Made by a program: the position numbers and the translations under genes | Shown here: positions 23,781 to 32,285 of the stretch, one piece after another | Layout of the letters: each line of letters opens with the position of its first letter | Numbering within the stretch: position 1 is the stretch's first letter | The notes under the pieces: generated by a model | What the model was told of the DNA's origin: nothing | Databases searched by the model: none | What the model saw: the letters and a program-made list of their open reading frames with translations, nothing else | Assembly (NCBI GenBank): GCA_002104985.1 | Contig: MCGO01000332.1 | Span: forward strand, 1-32,285 | Direction: 5' to 3' | DNA length: 32,285 nt | Source: Rhizoclosmatium globosum | Lineage: Eukaryota > Chytridiomycota > Chytridiomycetes > Chytridiales > Chytriomycetaceae

Positions 23781-24040
23781 AATTATTGTTTTTTGTTCAC
23801 CAATAAAGGTACACAGATAAACACTAGTAGTGTCCACATTAAGGTACTGTCCATGACACTACTAATTTTATATAGAATGACTTTGACACTATGAATGTAT
23901 TCAGATTTGGAAATCCGAGAACTAGGTATGGCAATTAGAAGGGTCAGGTCTTTTTAGGTTGTGTGTTATCATGATTAGAACTGTGAACATTAGTCTTAAT
24001 CAAGGAAGCAGCTCTTCAAGTTCTTCAAGCAGCAACTCCA
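23781..24040. other. Downstream region of the NACHT gene, no gene seen
   Basis: AT-rich sequence that follows the NACHT-ankyrin stop. It contains one strong inverted repeat (listed separately) and no convincing coding frame. It leads into a Ser-rich stretch near 24,010-24,040 that may belong to the doubtful frame that follows. Confidence 0.5.
23825..23864. repeat. 10-bp perfect inverted repeat with 20-bp loop
   Basis: TAGTAGTGTC at 23825-23834 is mirrored by GACACTACTA at 23855-23864. It lies 45 bases after the NACHT-ankyrin stop, so it would form a hairpin in the 3' untranslated RNA. It could also be the edge of an old small inverted-repeat element, but no partner copy or target duplication is seen. 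Confidence 0.6.
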
Positions 24041-24676
24041 ATGTATCTTAAGGTCAAGACTCTGGATCTGTCAGGCGAGCCTGGGCGTACAGTGGGGGGC
24101 CACTCAAATGGTGGCCCAAGTACTAATTTGCTTAGTGTGTCCCCCATTGGGACAGATGAGTCTCTTGTTATGAATGGTAGCTCCCAACCCAATGCTAATC
24201 ATATTCAACTACATGTAGATCAGTCTTGGAATGCCATCAAGTCTTGGATTGAACAAGCTGCTGAAACTACCATTGGGACTCTTGTTGTTCATGATTGCTT
24301 GCCAGAAGACTTTTGGACAGACGAAATGGAGGCCACCAGAGAAGCAGATAAAACTTTCTCGGAGACAAAAACCGCAACAAACAACGACACTATGCACAAA
24401 AAGAAGCAGTCCCACCCCCGCGCGTCTGCCGTGTCGGTCGCTGGGATCTCAGAGCGGAGACGTGCGGAGACTGGGGAAGTTTTGGGAAAAGGGAGCGAAG
24501 GAGGAGTTCTATACTCCAGAGTTAGGAGAGTTAGGATCAAACCACATCTACACCAGATTCTACACCAGCCATCTACACCAGGATTCTACACCAGGCATCT
24601 ACACCAGCCATCTAGGAATAGGGTTCTATACTGTTTAAAAAGAGTTTGTAACGTCAGACCAAGAGAGGAAAAATGA
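24041..24676 (+). CDS. Doubtful frame running into the left inverted repeat
   Basis: A 211-codon frame. Residues to about 125 look protein-like (DQSWNAIKSWIEQAAE; HDCLPEDFWTDEMEATREAD), but the rest reads through a minisatellite and then into the transposon end, where the stop lies. The likely meaning is a host gene or older element interrupted by the transposon, or a chance frame. No domain recognised, no clear start context. Confidence 0.25.
   Translation: MYLKVKTLDLSGEPGRTVGGHSNGGPSTNLLSVSPIGTDESLVMNGSSQPNANHIQLHVDQSWNAIKSWIEQAAETTIGTLVVHDCLPEDFWTDEMEATREADKTFSETKTATNNDTMHKKKQSHPRASAVSVAGISERRRAETGEVLGKGSEGGVLYSRVRRVRIKPHLHQILHQPSTPGFYTRHLHQPSRNRVLYCLKRVCNVRPREEK
24547..24616 (+). repeat. 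CTACACCAG minisatellite next to the transposon
   Basis: Five copies of a 12-13-bp unit with core TCTACACCAG occur in a row, alternating CATCTACACCAG and GATTCTACACCAG forms. A sixth partial copy ends about 17 bases before the left inverted repeat begins. Seen directly; absent on the right side of the element. Confidence 0.75.
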
Positions 24677-24820
24677 GTGAAACCCAAAGGTGAGTATGAG
24701 TCTGCTTGAGTTGTGTGTATCTCGAAACGGAGAGAGTTGTACATCAGGATGCAACTTATGATCCGACAAAGATTTTGGATGCCTGAGTGGGCTGAAGGGG
24801 TTAGGGTTATGCCAAGGGGG
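24633..24820 (+). repeat. Left terminal inverted repeat (188 bp)
   Basis: Identical, base for base, to the reverse complement of 29181-29368; a further few bases match after a one-base G-run difference. It contains the recombinase start codon (24673), a 17-nt coding exon, the splice donor GTGAGT at 24690, and the telomere-like GGGGTTAGGGTTA near 24797. Only 40 bases separate the outer end from the ATG, so the promoter must be very short or use flanking DNA. Confidence 0.97.
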
Positions 24821-27800
24821 TTTCTCTGTGTTAGGTGATGGTGGGATGGTGTTGGTTGTATGTGCTGTGGGTGGTTGTGTTGGGAGGTTGGTTCATCAAA
24901 TCATAGCCCTTGAAGGACTCCATCTATTCATCCCTTCAAAAGCCCCATATCTTTAGGGTTAAATAAGGCATTGTTATCCTTTCTGATTATCCTTCATTGA
25001 TCATCAGACTTTAAATCCTTTTTACTAACTACCACACTTTCCAACAATAGATCAGAACGAGAATGTTCCATGGAAGAGTGCAAGGATGTTCCTGCCTTTA
25101 GCAACAAGTATGCATTGGCAAAACATGGGAGGATGGTTCACCAGCGAGTTGTTTCTGTTCGATATTGGATCAATGACTACACACGTAAGTTCTTTTGAAA
25201 GAAAACATAAATAACACATCTTAATTTAGAGGAAGATGTACTCACAATTATTCCAAGAGATTCAGACAACAACATGTTCAACTGCATCAAGTGTGACCTT
25301 GCTGTAAGCCATCCAGAGAAGCTCCAGAATCATGTCAGAAAGGCAAAGTGTGGCTTGTCTCATCCTGCCATATTTGGGTTCATGTGCTTGGATTGTGCCT
25401 ATGTTTGTGTTACAGAGAATGGCATCAGGGTTCACTGTCGAAACAAGCATCCAAAGAATCCATACTGGGGATACAGGCCAACCAAAGTGACAAAAGTTCA
25501 CACTCGTGTCTACAGAATGTATAACCCAGAGGAAGGCTTTGATGCCAAGATGAGAGCCAAGGAACTCAAAAGCTTTGCCCGTAAACAGAAGAAGATTAAA
25601 AACACTGCTGGATCACGTTCAAAAGCTTATTTATCCACTGGATTGGAAACTGCTGGTTTGATTGCCTCTTCAAGCAAAACAAACACTCCGTTCTTGAATA
25701 ATGTATGTCTTTTGTTTTCCTGTGGGTCCATTACTTACTCTATGTGAAATAGATGGGATGGGACAAGTTGGTGTTTGGTGTTGATGCAATCAAGAATCCA
25801 GCCAACTACATTGCCATATTGAATGAGACAAAAGACACAAAGGCCATTGTAATTCTGTGTCGTTTATTTTTGGAGAAAGTCAATGAGTTGGCAACTCTGC
25901 CTGGAACCCAACCAACCCGCACTGCAATCAAGAATGCTGGCCGTAAATCAACAAATGACTCTGGATATGCAGGAAAGGCTTTCAAGCCTATTGATGTCAA
26001 AACTACTATCCCAGCATACGCTAGAACACTTGGAGTATTTGTAACCATGTTGATTGCTCGTAAGCAGGGTTCCAACACAAGAACAAAGATGCCAATGCTA
26101 AGTAATGAGATCAACAGAGCTGTTGAGGGATTCTTGGAGGCCCTTGATGTTCCTCTCCTTTGCAGAACAAATGCAGTCTTTGAGAATCAGCAAGAAGCTC
26201 TGATCAAATTGCTGCGAATTGTCTTGTTTGAAGATATTGGATTTGAAGGTCTGAACACAAGTCAAATCCATTTGGTGGAGGAGTACTTGTTGCTTAGATT
26301 CCTGCAACCTGATGGTACTTTTTGCAAGGAACAGCTCATGACTGGGCCATGTACTCATTTTTTGTTTACTTGTCGTTGTCTTGTCTTGGAATGGTGTCAA
26401 GAAATTGCTTCTTTTGGAACTTGGATGAGTAGAGCCGAGAAGGAAAAGTGAGTTTTTTGTATTTGTCTGCTCTTTCTAAATATGTTTAAAACAAGGGAAA
26501 TCAATCAAGTTATTGAGCTTGTCAGCTATGGGAAGCATAGTCTCCCTTATGCCAAAATGAAGCAATTCAAGTCCACATGTGGATTGATCATGATGGGCAG
26601 TAATACAGCCAATCTCATTAGCAAGCATTGGGATTACAGTTTGCCTAATGAGCCAAAGTTGGTTATCGATGGGCACTTGGGTGTTTCAAAGACCATGTTC
26701 CGGGAAGGTCGAGCAAACTACTTTAGAGTGATCACAACAGATCTCAGTAATTTGCTGTTTGGGATGGATGTTTCAGACTTCACGTTTGACCCAAAACGAT
26801 TGACTGACAATGTAGCAAACTCAAGACCAGGCTACAGCTTCATGACAGAGCAAGCCAACAGCTCTACATTTAATGAAGTAAATGGGAACAGACTTGAAAT
26901 GCACATCAAAAAGACCAAGAACTTGAGGACTGAGTTTTTTGAGCCCACAAGACTTATCTACAAATCAGAGGCAATGGAGCTGTACACTGGTATTTTGGTT
27001 CAATTTGCTGCATTCATCTGACCCTTTTCTTTCTCTTTTAGCAAAAGTGGACAACTTTATTTCCATTTTGATGCTTGGTCTTGCATTGTTTTGTGGAATG
27101 CCTCCCAGAACAACAGAGTTTCAAATGACGACTATTGTGAATTCTGGGTTGGGAAAAAGGAACTTGATGATTCTTGAGCACAGATTATGCATCAACTTGA
27201 GGTAATTTGTGTCCTTGTTTGGAGTGATTTACTTAGCAACATGGTTTGAAAAAAGATACAACAAATCAAGTGCAAACTCTGGATTTCATAAAGACTTATT
27301 TCGGTTTGTTCCAGATGAGCTAGCACAGATTCTTGTAAAGTATCTGGTCTTTGTTTATCCACTCTATATGTAAGCACTTACTTGTATTGGTTGTGGTGAC
27401 TACTTATGAAACAACAAAGTGCATTCTGGGCTGACATAAGAATCCGCAAGAAGCTGACTTTCTTGACCCATGAAGATGAAATCCAAGCCAAAACTTATCT
27501 CTTTTTGAGAAACGGAATCCCTACCAAAGTATCCAAGCTACATGGCTTGTACATTCAAAACTTTTGGAATATTTTTGGAGTCAATCTGGGAATTCGACAC
27601 ACTCGACAAATGATGGCCTCATTTGCAGACAACATTGACTTTGAAGAAACTGCAGTGGCCAATGTAAATGTGACTGTTAGCAATCAATTTGGTCATAGCT
27701 CCCAAGTGCACCAAAATAATTATGGAGCAACAACTGATGGTGCAGCTATTATCCGCAAAATGAAGGCTATATCTGACAAGTGGTGGGAATGGTGCAGTTT

Positions 27801-28392
27801 GATTGGTGAGGCTGCTTCTTCAAGTAGTTCACCCGAGGCTGCAGCAGGAGCACAAACAGGATCTGGGTCAGCCTCTGGTTCCGTGGTGATTACAATCCAA
27901 GAGAGCAGTGAAGATGAAGAGAGTGGTAATTCAGTAGACGATATTGAGGACAATCAAGTTCATAGAGACAAGGAAGGTGATTATGAAAGAGAAGAGGGAT
28001 TTGGTAGTATGGACGACTGTGTCATGGAAAATGAATTTGCGGTTGATAGTGACGGTGATGTTTATGAAAGTGAACATGGTCAAAGTAACAGTGTCAATGA
28101 AAGTGAACATGGTCAAAGTAACAGTATGGATGAAAGTGAAGGTGGTGGTAGTGACAGTATGGATGAAGTCAGAACAAATCAATCTGAGTTTACCAACAGT
28201 CAAGAAGTTTCAACTGGAAACAACCCACCACTTGATTCCATCTATACCAATGATCGTAATGACCCATCACTTGCAAACTATTATGCAAGAATTGACAAGT
28301 TCTTGGAAGATCATGCAGAAATTCTTGGGTACAACAATACACTAAGTGAGGATGAAGCATGGGCTACTGACTACAGTGACGTTAAAGATTGA
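24673..28392 (+). CDS. C2H2 zinc-finger tyrosine recombinase (transposon integrase)
   Basis: Eight exons: 24673-24689, 25051-25184, 25230-25702, 25753-26447, 26496-26989, 27042-27201, 27256-27369 and 27420-28392. All junctions are GT-AG, phases agree and the sum is 3,060 nt (1,019 residues). Intron 1 has TACTAAC about 20 bases before its acceptor. N-terminal fingers: CSMEEC..H..H (about 11-33), then CIKC, CLDCAYVC and HCRNKH. The middle is helical. The recombinase core has GMPPRTTEF (R627), RYNKSS (K661), GIRHTRQ (R755, H756), QFGHSS (H788) and NNYG (Y797), with the usual nine-residue H-to-Y spacing. A Ser/Ala then acidic tail (820-950) holds repeated ESEHGQSNS units. It probably binds the ends and cuts and joins DNA via Y797. 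The family is recognised by motif only. Confidence 0.88.
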
Positions 28393-28521
28393 AATTCAAA
28401 CCATGTGCTTTGTTGTTTTCCTACTTTTCATTATTTCCTTCAATCATGCTTTCATCACCTTTTAAGATTAACTCGTTTTTGTTTCGTGTTTATTCTTTGT
28501 TTCAAGACCTAAGTAAATAGG

Positions 28522-29079
28522 ATGAAATTGTCACGTCTTTATCGAGAAATTCATCATCATTTGGGTCTCTTTATATCAGTCACTACTGAGAGCAATGATC
28601 AAACTGAAATAGGCTTGACAGTTAATATTCCAATGTTCTGTCAATTTGCAGCTGTTGTTCGCACCCAATTAACAACTTTGGTTTGGGATGGATTAGTTGC
28701 TGACTTGAAAGACAGTGGAAAAGTAACAGGTGAAATACTAGATGCTATGGTAGATGAATTCAACATGCTTGCAGCCAAAGGCCAAGATATGACACTTTGG
28801 CACGGTAATGCCTTTGAACTACTTTCTCAAGTCAGCAACCGAAGAGCTACTGAAGCAGATGACGAGGAAAATAGTGCAAGAATGAATGTTGCTGATCCTG
28901 TTGATGAATGGGGTGATGTTACTGATGAGCAAATGAATGAAGCATTGCAAGAAGCAATTGAGTGTTACAGAAACAGTCAGAGCCCTCCTCATGGTCAGGC
29001 TGTTGGAAGAGGGGAAACACAGGAAGAATTGCTGGATGCTCTTGCCAGAATGGATGATGAATATTGGGATGAATTTTAA
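28522..29079 (+). CDS. Transposon accessory protein, 185 residues, acidic
   Basis: A single uninterrupted frame 129 bases after the recombinase stop and 101 bases before the right inverted repeat, so it lies wholly inside the element. The N-terminal half is mixed hydrophobic (MKLSRLYREIHHHLGLFISV; NIPMFCQFAAVVRTQLTTLV), probably folded. The C-terminal half is strongly acidic (DEWGDVTDEQMNEALQEAIE; LARMDDEYWDEF). No domain or catalytic motif is recognised. Being inside perfect inverted repeats and undamaged suggests it matters for the element: perhaps a cofactor, regulator or counter-defence factor, but that is inference. Confidence 0.65.
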   Translation: MKLSRLYREIHHHLGLFISVTTESNDQTEIGLTVNIPMFCQFAAVVRTQLTTLVWDGLVADLKDSGKVTGEILDAMVDEFNMLAAKGQDMTLWHGNAFELLSQVSNRRATEADDEENSARMNVADPVDEWGDVTDEQMNEALQEAIECYRNSQSPPHGQAVGRGETQEELLDALARMDDEYWDEF

Positions 29080-29180
29080 AAGTTCATTTGCTTGCTGTCT
29101 TTAGCTGAAGATTAAAAATAGATTTTTGCTGCAGCCATGTTATTGATTTTTTCAAACAATAGACCTCTGCATTTTGAAAC

Positions 29181-29368
29181 CCCCCTTGGCATAACCCTAA
29201 CCCCTTCAGCCCACTCAGGCATCCAAAATCTTTGTCGGATCATAAGTTGCATCCTGATGTACAACTCTCTCCGTTTCGAGATACACACAACTCAAGCAGA
29301 CTCATACTCACCTTTGGGTTTCACTCATTTTTCCTCTCTTGGTCTGACGTTACAAACTCTTTTTAAAC
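29181..29368 (-). repeat. Right terminal inverted repeat (188 bp)
   Basis: Exact reverse complement of 24633-24820. On the minus strand it therefore holds a second copy of the start codon (29328), the 17-nt exon and the donor (29311), reading back into the element antisense to the acidic-protein gene. No coding exon that would follow it was found. Confidence 0.97.
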
Positions 29369-29564
29369 CTCTGAGTGGGACTTGGTTCACTTTGTCACTT
29401 GGATGCTTCCACAGTGAGATTTTCCTTGAAAAAAAGAAAAAGGAAGGAATGAAAGTAAAAGTACACTTTCTTTTCAAATAATACTCTTCAACATAACATT
29501 TGATATTTCTTTCTCTCTCCATTTGGTTTGCCTATACTTTTTGGGTTTGATGGTTTCTAGTGTG
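29369..29564. other. Spacer between transposon and subtelomeric array
   Basis: About 195 bases with purine-rich (AAAAAGAAAAAGGAAGG) and pyrimidine-rich (TTTCTTTCTCTCTCC) tracts and no convincing coding frame. It is the original right flank of the transposon; nothing in it matches the CTACACCAG repeats of the left flank. Confidence 0.6.
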
Positions 29565-32187
29565 TAGCCTACGTAGCCTATGTAGCCTACGTAGCCTACG
29601 TAGCCTATGTGGTAAGTGTGTTACTCTTATAAGGAGTACAAGTTGGCACATAGCCTACGTAGCCTACGTAGCCTACGTAGCCTATGTGGTAAGTGTGTAA
29701 CTCTTATAAGGAGTACAAGTTGGCACATAGCCTAGTAGCCTACGTAGCCTACGTAGCCTATGTGGTAAGTGTGTACTCTATAAGGAGTACAATTGGCACA
29801 TAGCCTACTAGCCTACGTAGCCTATGTGGTAAGTGTGTAACTCTTATAAGGAGTACAAGTTGCACATAGCTACGTAGCCTACGTAGCCTACGTAGCCTAT
29901 GTGGTAAGTGTGTTACTCTTATAAGGAGTACAACTTGGCACATAGCCTACGTAGCCTACGTAGCCTATGTGTAAGTGTGTACTCTTATAAGGAGTACAAG
30001 TTGGCACATAGCCAAGCCTACGTAGCCTACGTAGCCTATGTGGTAAGTGTGTACTCTTATAAGGAGTACAATTGGTCAATAGCCTACGTAGCCTACGTAG
30101 CCTACGTAGCCTATGTGGTAAGTGTGTTACTCTATAAGGAGTACAACTTGGCACATAGCCTACGTAGCCTACGTAGCCTACGTAGCCTATGTGGTAAGTG
30201 TTACTCTTATAGGAGTACAAGTTGGCACATAGCCTACGTAGCCTACGTAGCCGAGCTACGTAGTACCCTATGTGGTAAGTGTGTAACTCTTATAAGGAGT
30301 ACAAGTTGGCACTAGCCCTATGTAGCCTACGTAGCCTACGTAGCCTATGTGGTAAGTGTGTTACTCTTATAGGAGTACAACTTGGCACATAGCCTACGTA
30401 GCCTACGTAGCCTACGTAGCCTATGTGGTAAGTGTGTAACTCTTATAAGGAGTACAAGTTGGCACATAGCTACGTAGCCTACGTAGCCTACGTAGCCTAT
30501 GTGGTAAGTGTGTAACTCTTATAAGAGTACAACTTGGCACATAGCCTACGTAGCCTACGTAGCCTACGTAGCTATGTGGTAAGTGGTGTAACTCTTATAA
30601 GGAGTACAAGTTGGCACATAGCTACGTAGCCTACGTAGGCCTACGTAGCCTATGTGTAAGTGTGTACTCTTATAAGGAGTACAAGTTGGCACATAGCCTA
30701 CGTAGCCCTACGTAGCCTACGTAGCCTATGTGGTAAGTGTGTACTCTTATAGGAGTACAACTGCACATAGCCTACGTAGCCTACGTAGCCTACGTAGCCT
30801 ATGTGGTAAGTGTGTAATCTTATAAGGAGTACAAGTTGGCACTAGCCTACGTTAGGCCTACGTAGCCTACGTAGCCTATGTGGTAAGTGGTAACTCTTAT
30901 AAGGAGTACAAGTTGGCACATAGCCTACGTAGCCTACGTAGCCTACGTAGCCTATGTGGTAAGTGTGTTACTCTTATAAGGAGTACAATTGGCACATAGC
31001 CTATAGCCTACGTAGCCTACGTAGCCTATGTGGTAAGTGTGTTACTCTTATAAGGAGTACAATTGGCAATAGCCTACGTAGCCTACGTAGCCTACGTAGC
31101 CTATGTGGTAAGTGTGTAATCTTATAAGGAGTACAGTTGGCACATAGCCTATGTAGCCTACGTAGCCTACGTAGCCGATGTGGTAAGTGTGTCATCTTAT
31201 AAGGAGTACAAGTTGGTCAAATAGCCTACGTAGCCTTACGTAGCCTACGTAGCCTATGTGTAAGTGTGTTACTCTTATAAGGAGTACAAGTTGCACATAG
31301 CCTACGTAGCCTACGTAGCCTACGTAGCTACGTAAGCCTACGTAGCCTATGGTAAGTAGTGTTACTCTTATAAGGTACAAGTTGGCACATAGCCTACGTA
31401 GCCCTACGTAGCCTACGTAGCCTATGTGGTAAGTGTGTTACTCTCTTATAAGGAGTACAAGTTGGTCCAATAGCCTACGTAGCCTACGTAGCCTACGTAG
31501 CCTATGGTAAGTGTGTTACTCTTATAAGGAGTACAAGTTGGTCAATAGCCTACGTAGCCTACGTAGCCTACGTAGCCTATGTGGTAAGTGTGTTACTCTT
31601 ATAAGGAGTACAAGTTGGCACATAGCCTACTAGCCTACGTAGCCTACGTAGCCTACGTAGCCTATGTGGTAAGTGTGTACTCTTATAACGAGTACAAGTT
31701 GCGCACATAGCCGTAGTAGCCTACGTAGCCTACGTAGCCTATGTGGTAAGTGTTTACTCTTATAAGGAGTACAAGTTGGCACATAGCCTACGTAGCCTAC
31801 GTAGCCTACGAGCCTATGTGTGGTAAGTGTGTTAACTCTTATAAGGAGTACAAGTGGCACATAGCCTACGTAGCCTACGTAGCCTACGTAGCCTATGTGG
31901 TAAGTGTGTAACTCTTATAAGAGTACAACTTGCACATAGCCTACGTAGCCTACGTAGCCTACGTAGCCTATGTGTAAGTGTGTTAACTCTTATAAGGAGT
32001 ACAAGTTGGCACATAGCCTACGTAGCCTACTAGCCTACGTAGCCTATGTGGTAAGTGATGTTACTCTTATAAGGAGTACAAGTTGGCAATAGCCTACGTA
32101 GCCTACGTAGCCTACGTAGCCTATGTGGTAAGTGTGTTACTCTTATAAGGAAGTACAAGTTGGCACATAGCCTATGTAGCCTACGTA
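29565..32187 (+). repeat. Subtelomeric array of ~77-bp units built from TACGTAGCC repeats
   Basis: About 34 tandem units. A typical unit is CACATAG, then three or more TACGTAGCC nonamers, then CTATGTGG, then TAAGTGTGTTACTC, TTATAAGGAGTACAAGTTGG. CACATAG and CTATGTG are exact reverse complements and flank the palindromic TACGTA cluster, so each unit can form a hairpin. TACTCTTATAAGGAGTA is a second near-palindrome. Copies differ mostly by one-base gains or losses (TGTGGTAAG/TGTGTAAG, GTTGGCAC/GTTGCAC) and by nonamer number. The apparent open frames across the array, on both strands, are low-complexity repeats (VGYVGYVGY and similar) and not genes. Confidence 0.95.
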
Positions 32188-32285
32188 GGGTTTAAGGGTT
32201 AGGGTTAGGGTTAGGGGTTAGGGGTTAGGGTTAGGGTTAGGGTGGGGTTAGGGTTAGGGTTAGGGTTTTAGGGTTAGGGGTTAAG
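32188..32285 (+). repeat. Telomere repeats (TTAGGG)n, chromosome end
   Basis: After the last array unit (CCTACGTAGGG) the sequence becomes repeats of TTAGGG with variants TTAGGGG, TTTAAGGG, TTTTAGGG and GGTGGGG. The G-rich strand runs 5'-3' toward the window end, as expected for a right chromosome end. Variation may be real at the proximal telomere or sequencing noise. Confidence 0.95.

Larger units (their letters stand above)
24633..29368 (+). mobile_element. 4.7-kb inverted-repeat tyrosine-recombinase transposon
   Basis: Bounded by perfect 188-bp terminal inverted repeats starting GTTTAAAAAGAG. It carries two genes on the same strand: a zinc-finger/tyrosine-recombinase protein and a small acidic protein. 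The flanks are not obviously duplicated; at most a CT dinucleotide is shared (..ACT before the element, CTCT.. after). If the TTTAAA inside each end is the target, a duplication would be hidden in the palindrome. The recombinase core resembles a domain found in large fungal subtelomeric proteins, some fused to RecQ-type helicases, and Crypton-type recombinases. Cryptons normally lack long inverted repeats, so the combination is unusual. The perfect repeats and uninterrupted frames suggest recent movement. Confidence 0.85.

Noticed and set aside
25274..27205. Treating the transposon gene as several separate small genes
   Set aside because: Short GT-AG introns join all eight exons in phase to exactly 3,060 nt, and the recombinase motifs fall in the proper order only after joining.
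24633..29368. Interpretation as an LTR retrotransposon or DIRS-type element
   Set aside because: The long terminal repeats are inverted, not direct, and no reverse transcriptase or RNase H motif is present.
29758..32014. Many open frames across the terminal array with YVGYVGY, RLRRLRRL or AYVAYVAYV sequences
   Set aside because: They are translations of the TACGTAGCC nonamer repeat, present on both strands and in several frames, without a conserved start.
29565..32187. CRISPR-like appearance of the terminal array
   Set aside because: The units are contiguous tandem repeats without unique spacers, next to a eukaryotic telomere.

Overview
This window looks like the right-hand end of a nuclear chromosome of a fungus. 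It ends in TTAGGG-type telomere repeats. The genes are split by short GT-AG introns (mostly about 45-70 nt), and one intron has a perfect TACTAAC branch site. The gene set is fungal: a PHD-JmjC histone demethylase, a Zn(II)2Cys6 transcription factor, a NACHT-ankyrin STAND protein and a C2H2/tyrosine-recombinase transposon. A zoosporic or other early-diverging fungus seems likely, but this is inference and the sequence does not prove it.

Region 1 (1-18.9 kb) is compact and gene-dense. In order it holds: the 3' end of an unknown gene; a KDM2/JHDM1-like demethylase (-); a small unknown ORF; an AlkB-like 2OG-Fe(II) oxygenase (+); a small membrane protein (-); an unknown protein, perhaps lipid-binding (+); an FAD-dependent monooxygenase-like gene (+); a TLDc-like fragment and a BTB-BACK-TLDc gene (+); the tRNA m7G46 methyltransferase TRM8 (+); an acid phosphatase (-); a truncated and a full-length short-chain dehydrogenase in tandem (-); a Zn2Cys6 regulator (-); the Rab geranylgeranyltransferase alpha subunit (-); and a multi-pass membrane protein (+). 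Many of these conserved genes show one-base reading-frame slips with conserved sequence on both sides. I read most of them as consensus indel errors, though decay cannot be excluded gene by gene.

Region 2 (about 19-24 kb) is visibly more AT-rich. It carries one large NLR-like gene: an N-terminal helical region, then a NACHT NTPase, then about 17 ankyrin repeats.

Region 3 (24,633-29,368) is the most interesting part: a 4,736-bp mobile element with perfect 188-bp terminal inverted repeats. It encodes a 1,019-residue, eight-exon protein with N-terminal zinc fingers and a complete tyrosine-recombinase residue set (R627, K661, R755/H756, H788, Y797), plus a second 185-residue acidic protein. The start codon, a 17-nt first exon and its splice donor lie inside the left terminal inverted repeat, so the right repeat holds a mirror copy. 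The inverted repeats also contain a telomere-like tract.

Region 4 (about 29.56-32.19 kb) is a subtelomeric array of about 34 units of roughly 77 bp, each made of TACGTAGCC sub-repeats and palindromes. It runs directly into the telomere (about 32,188-32,285).
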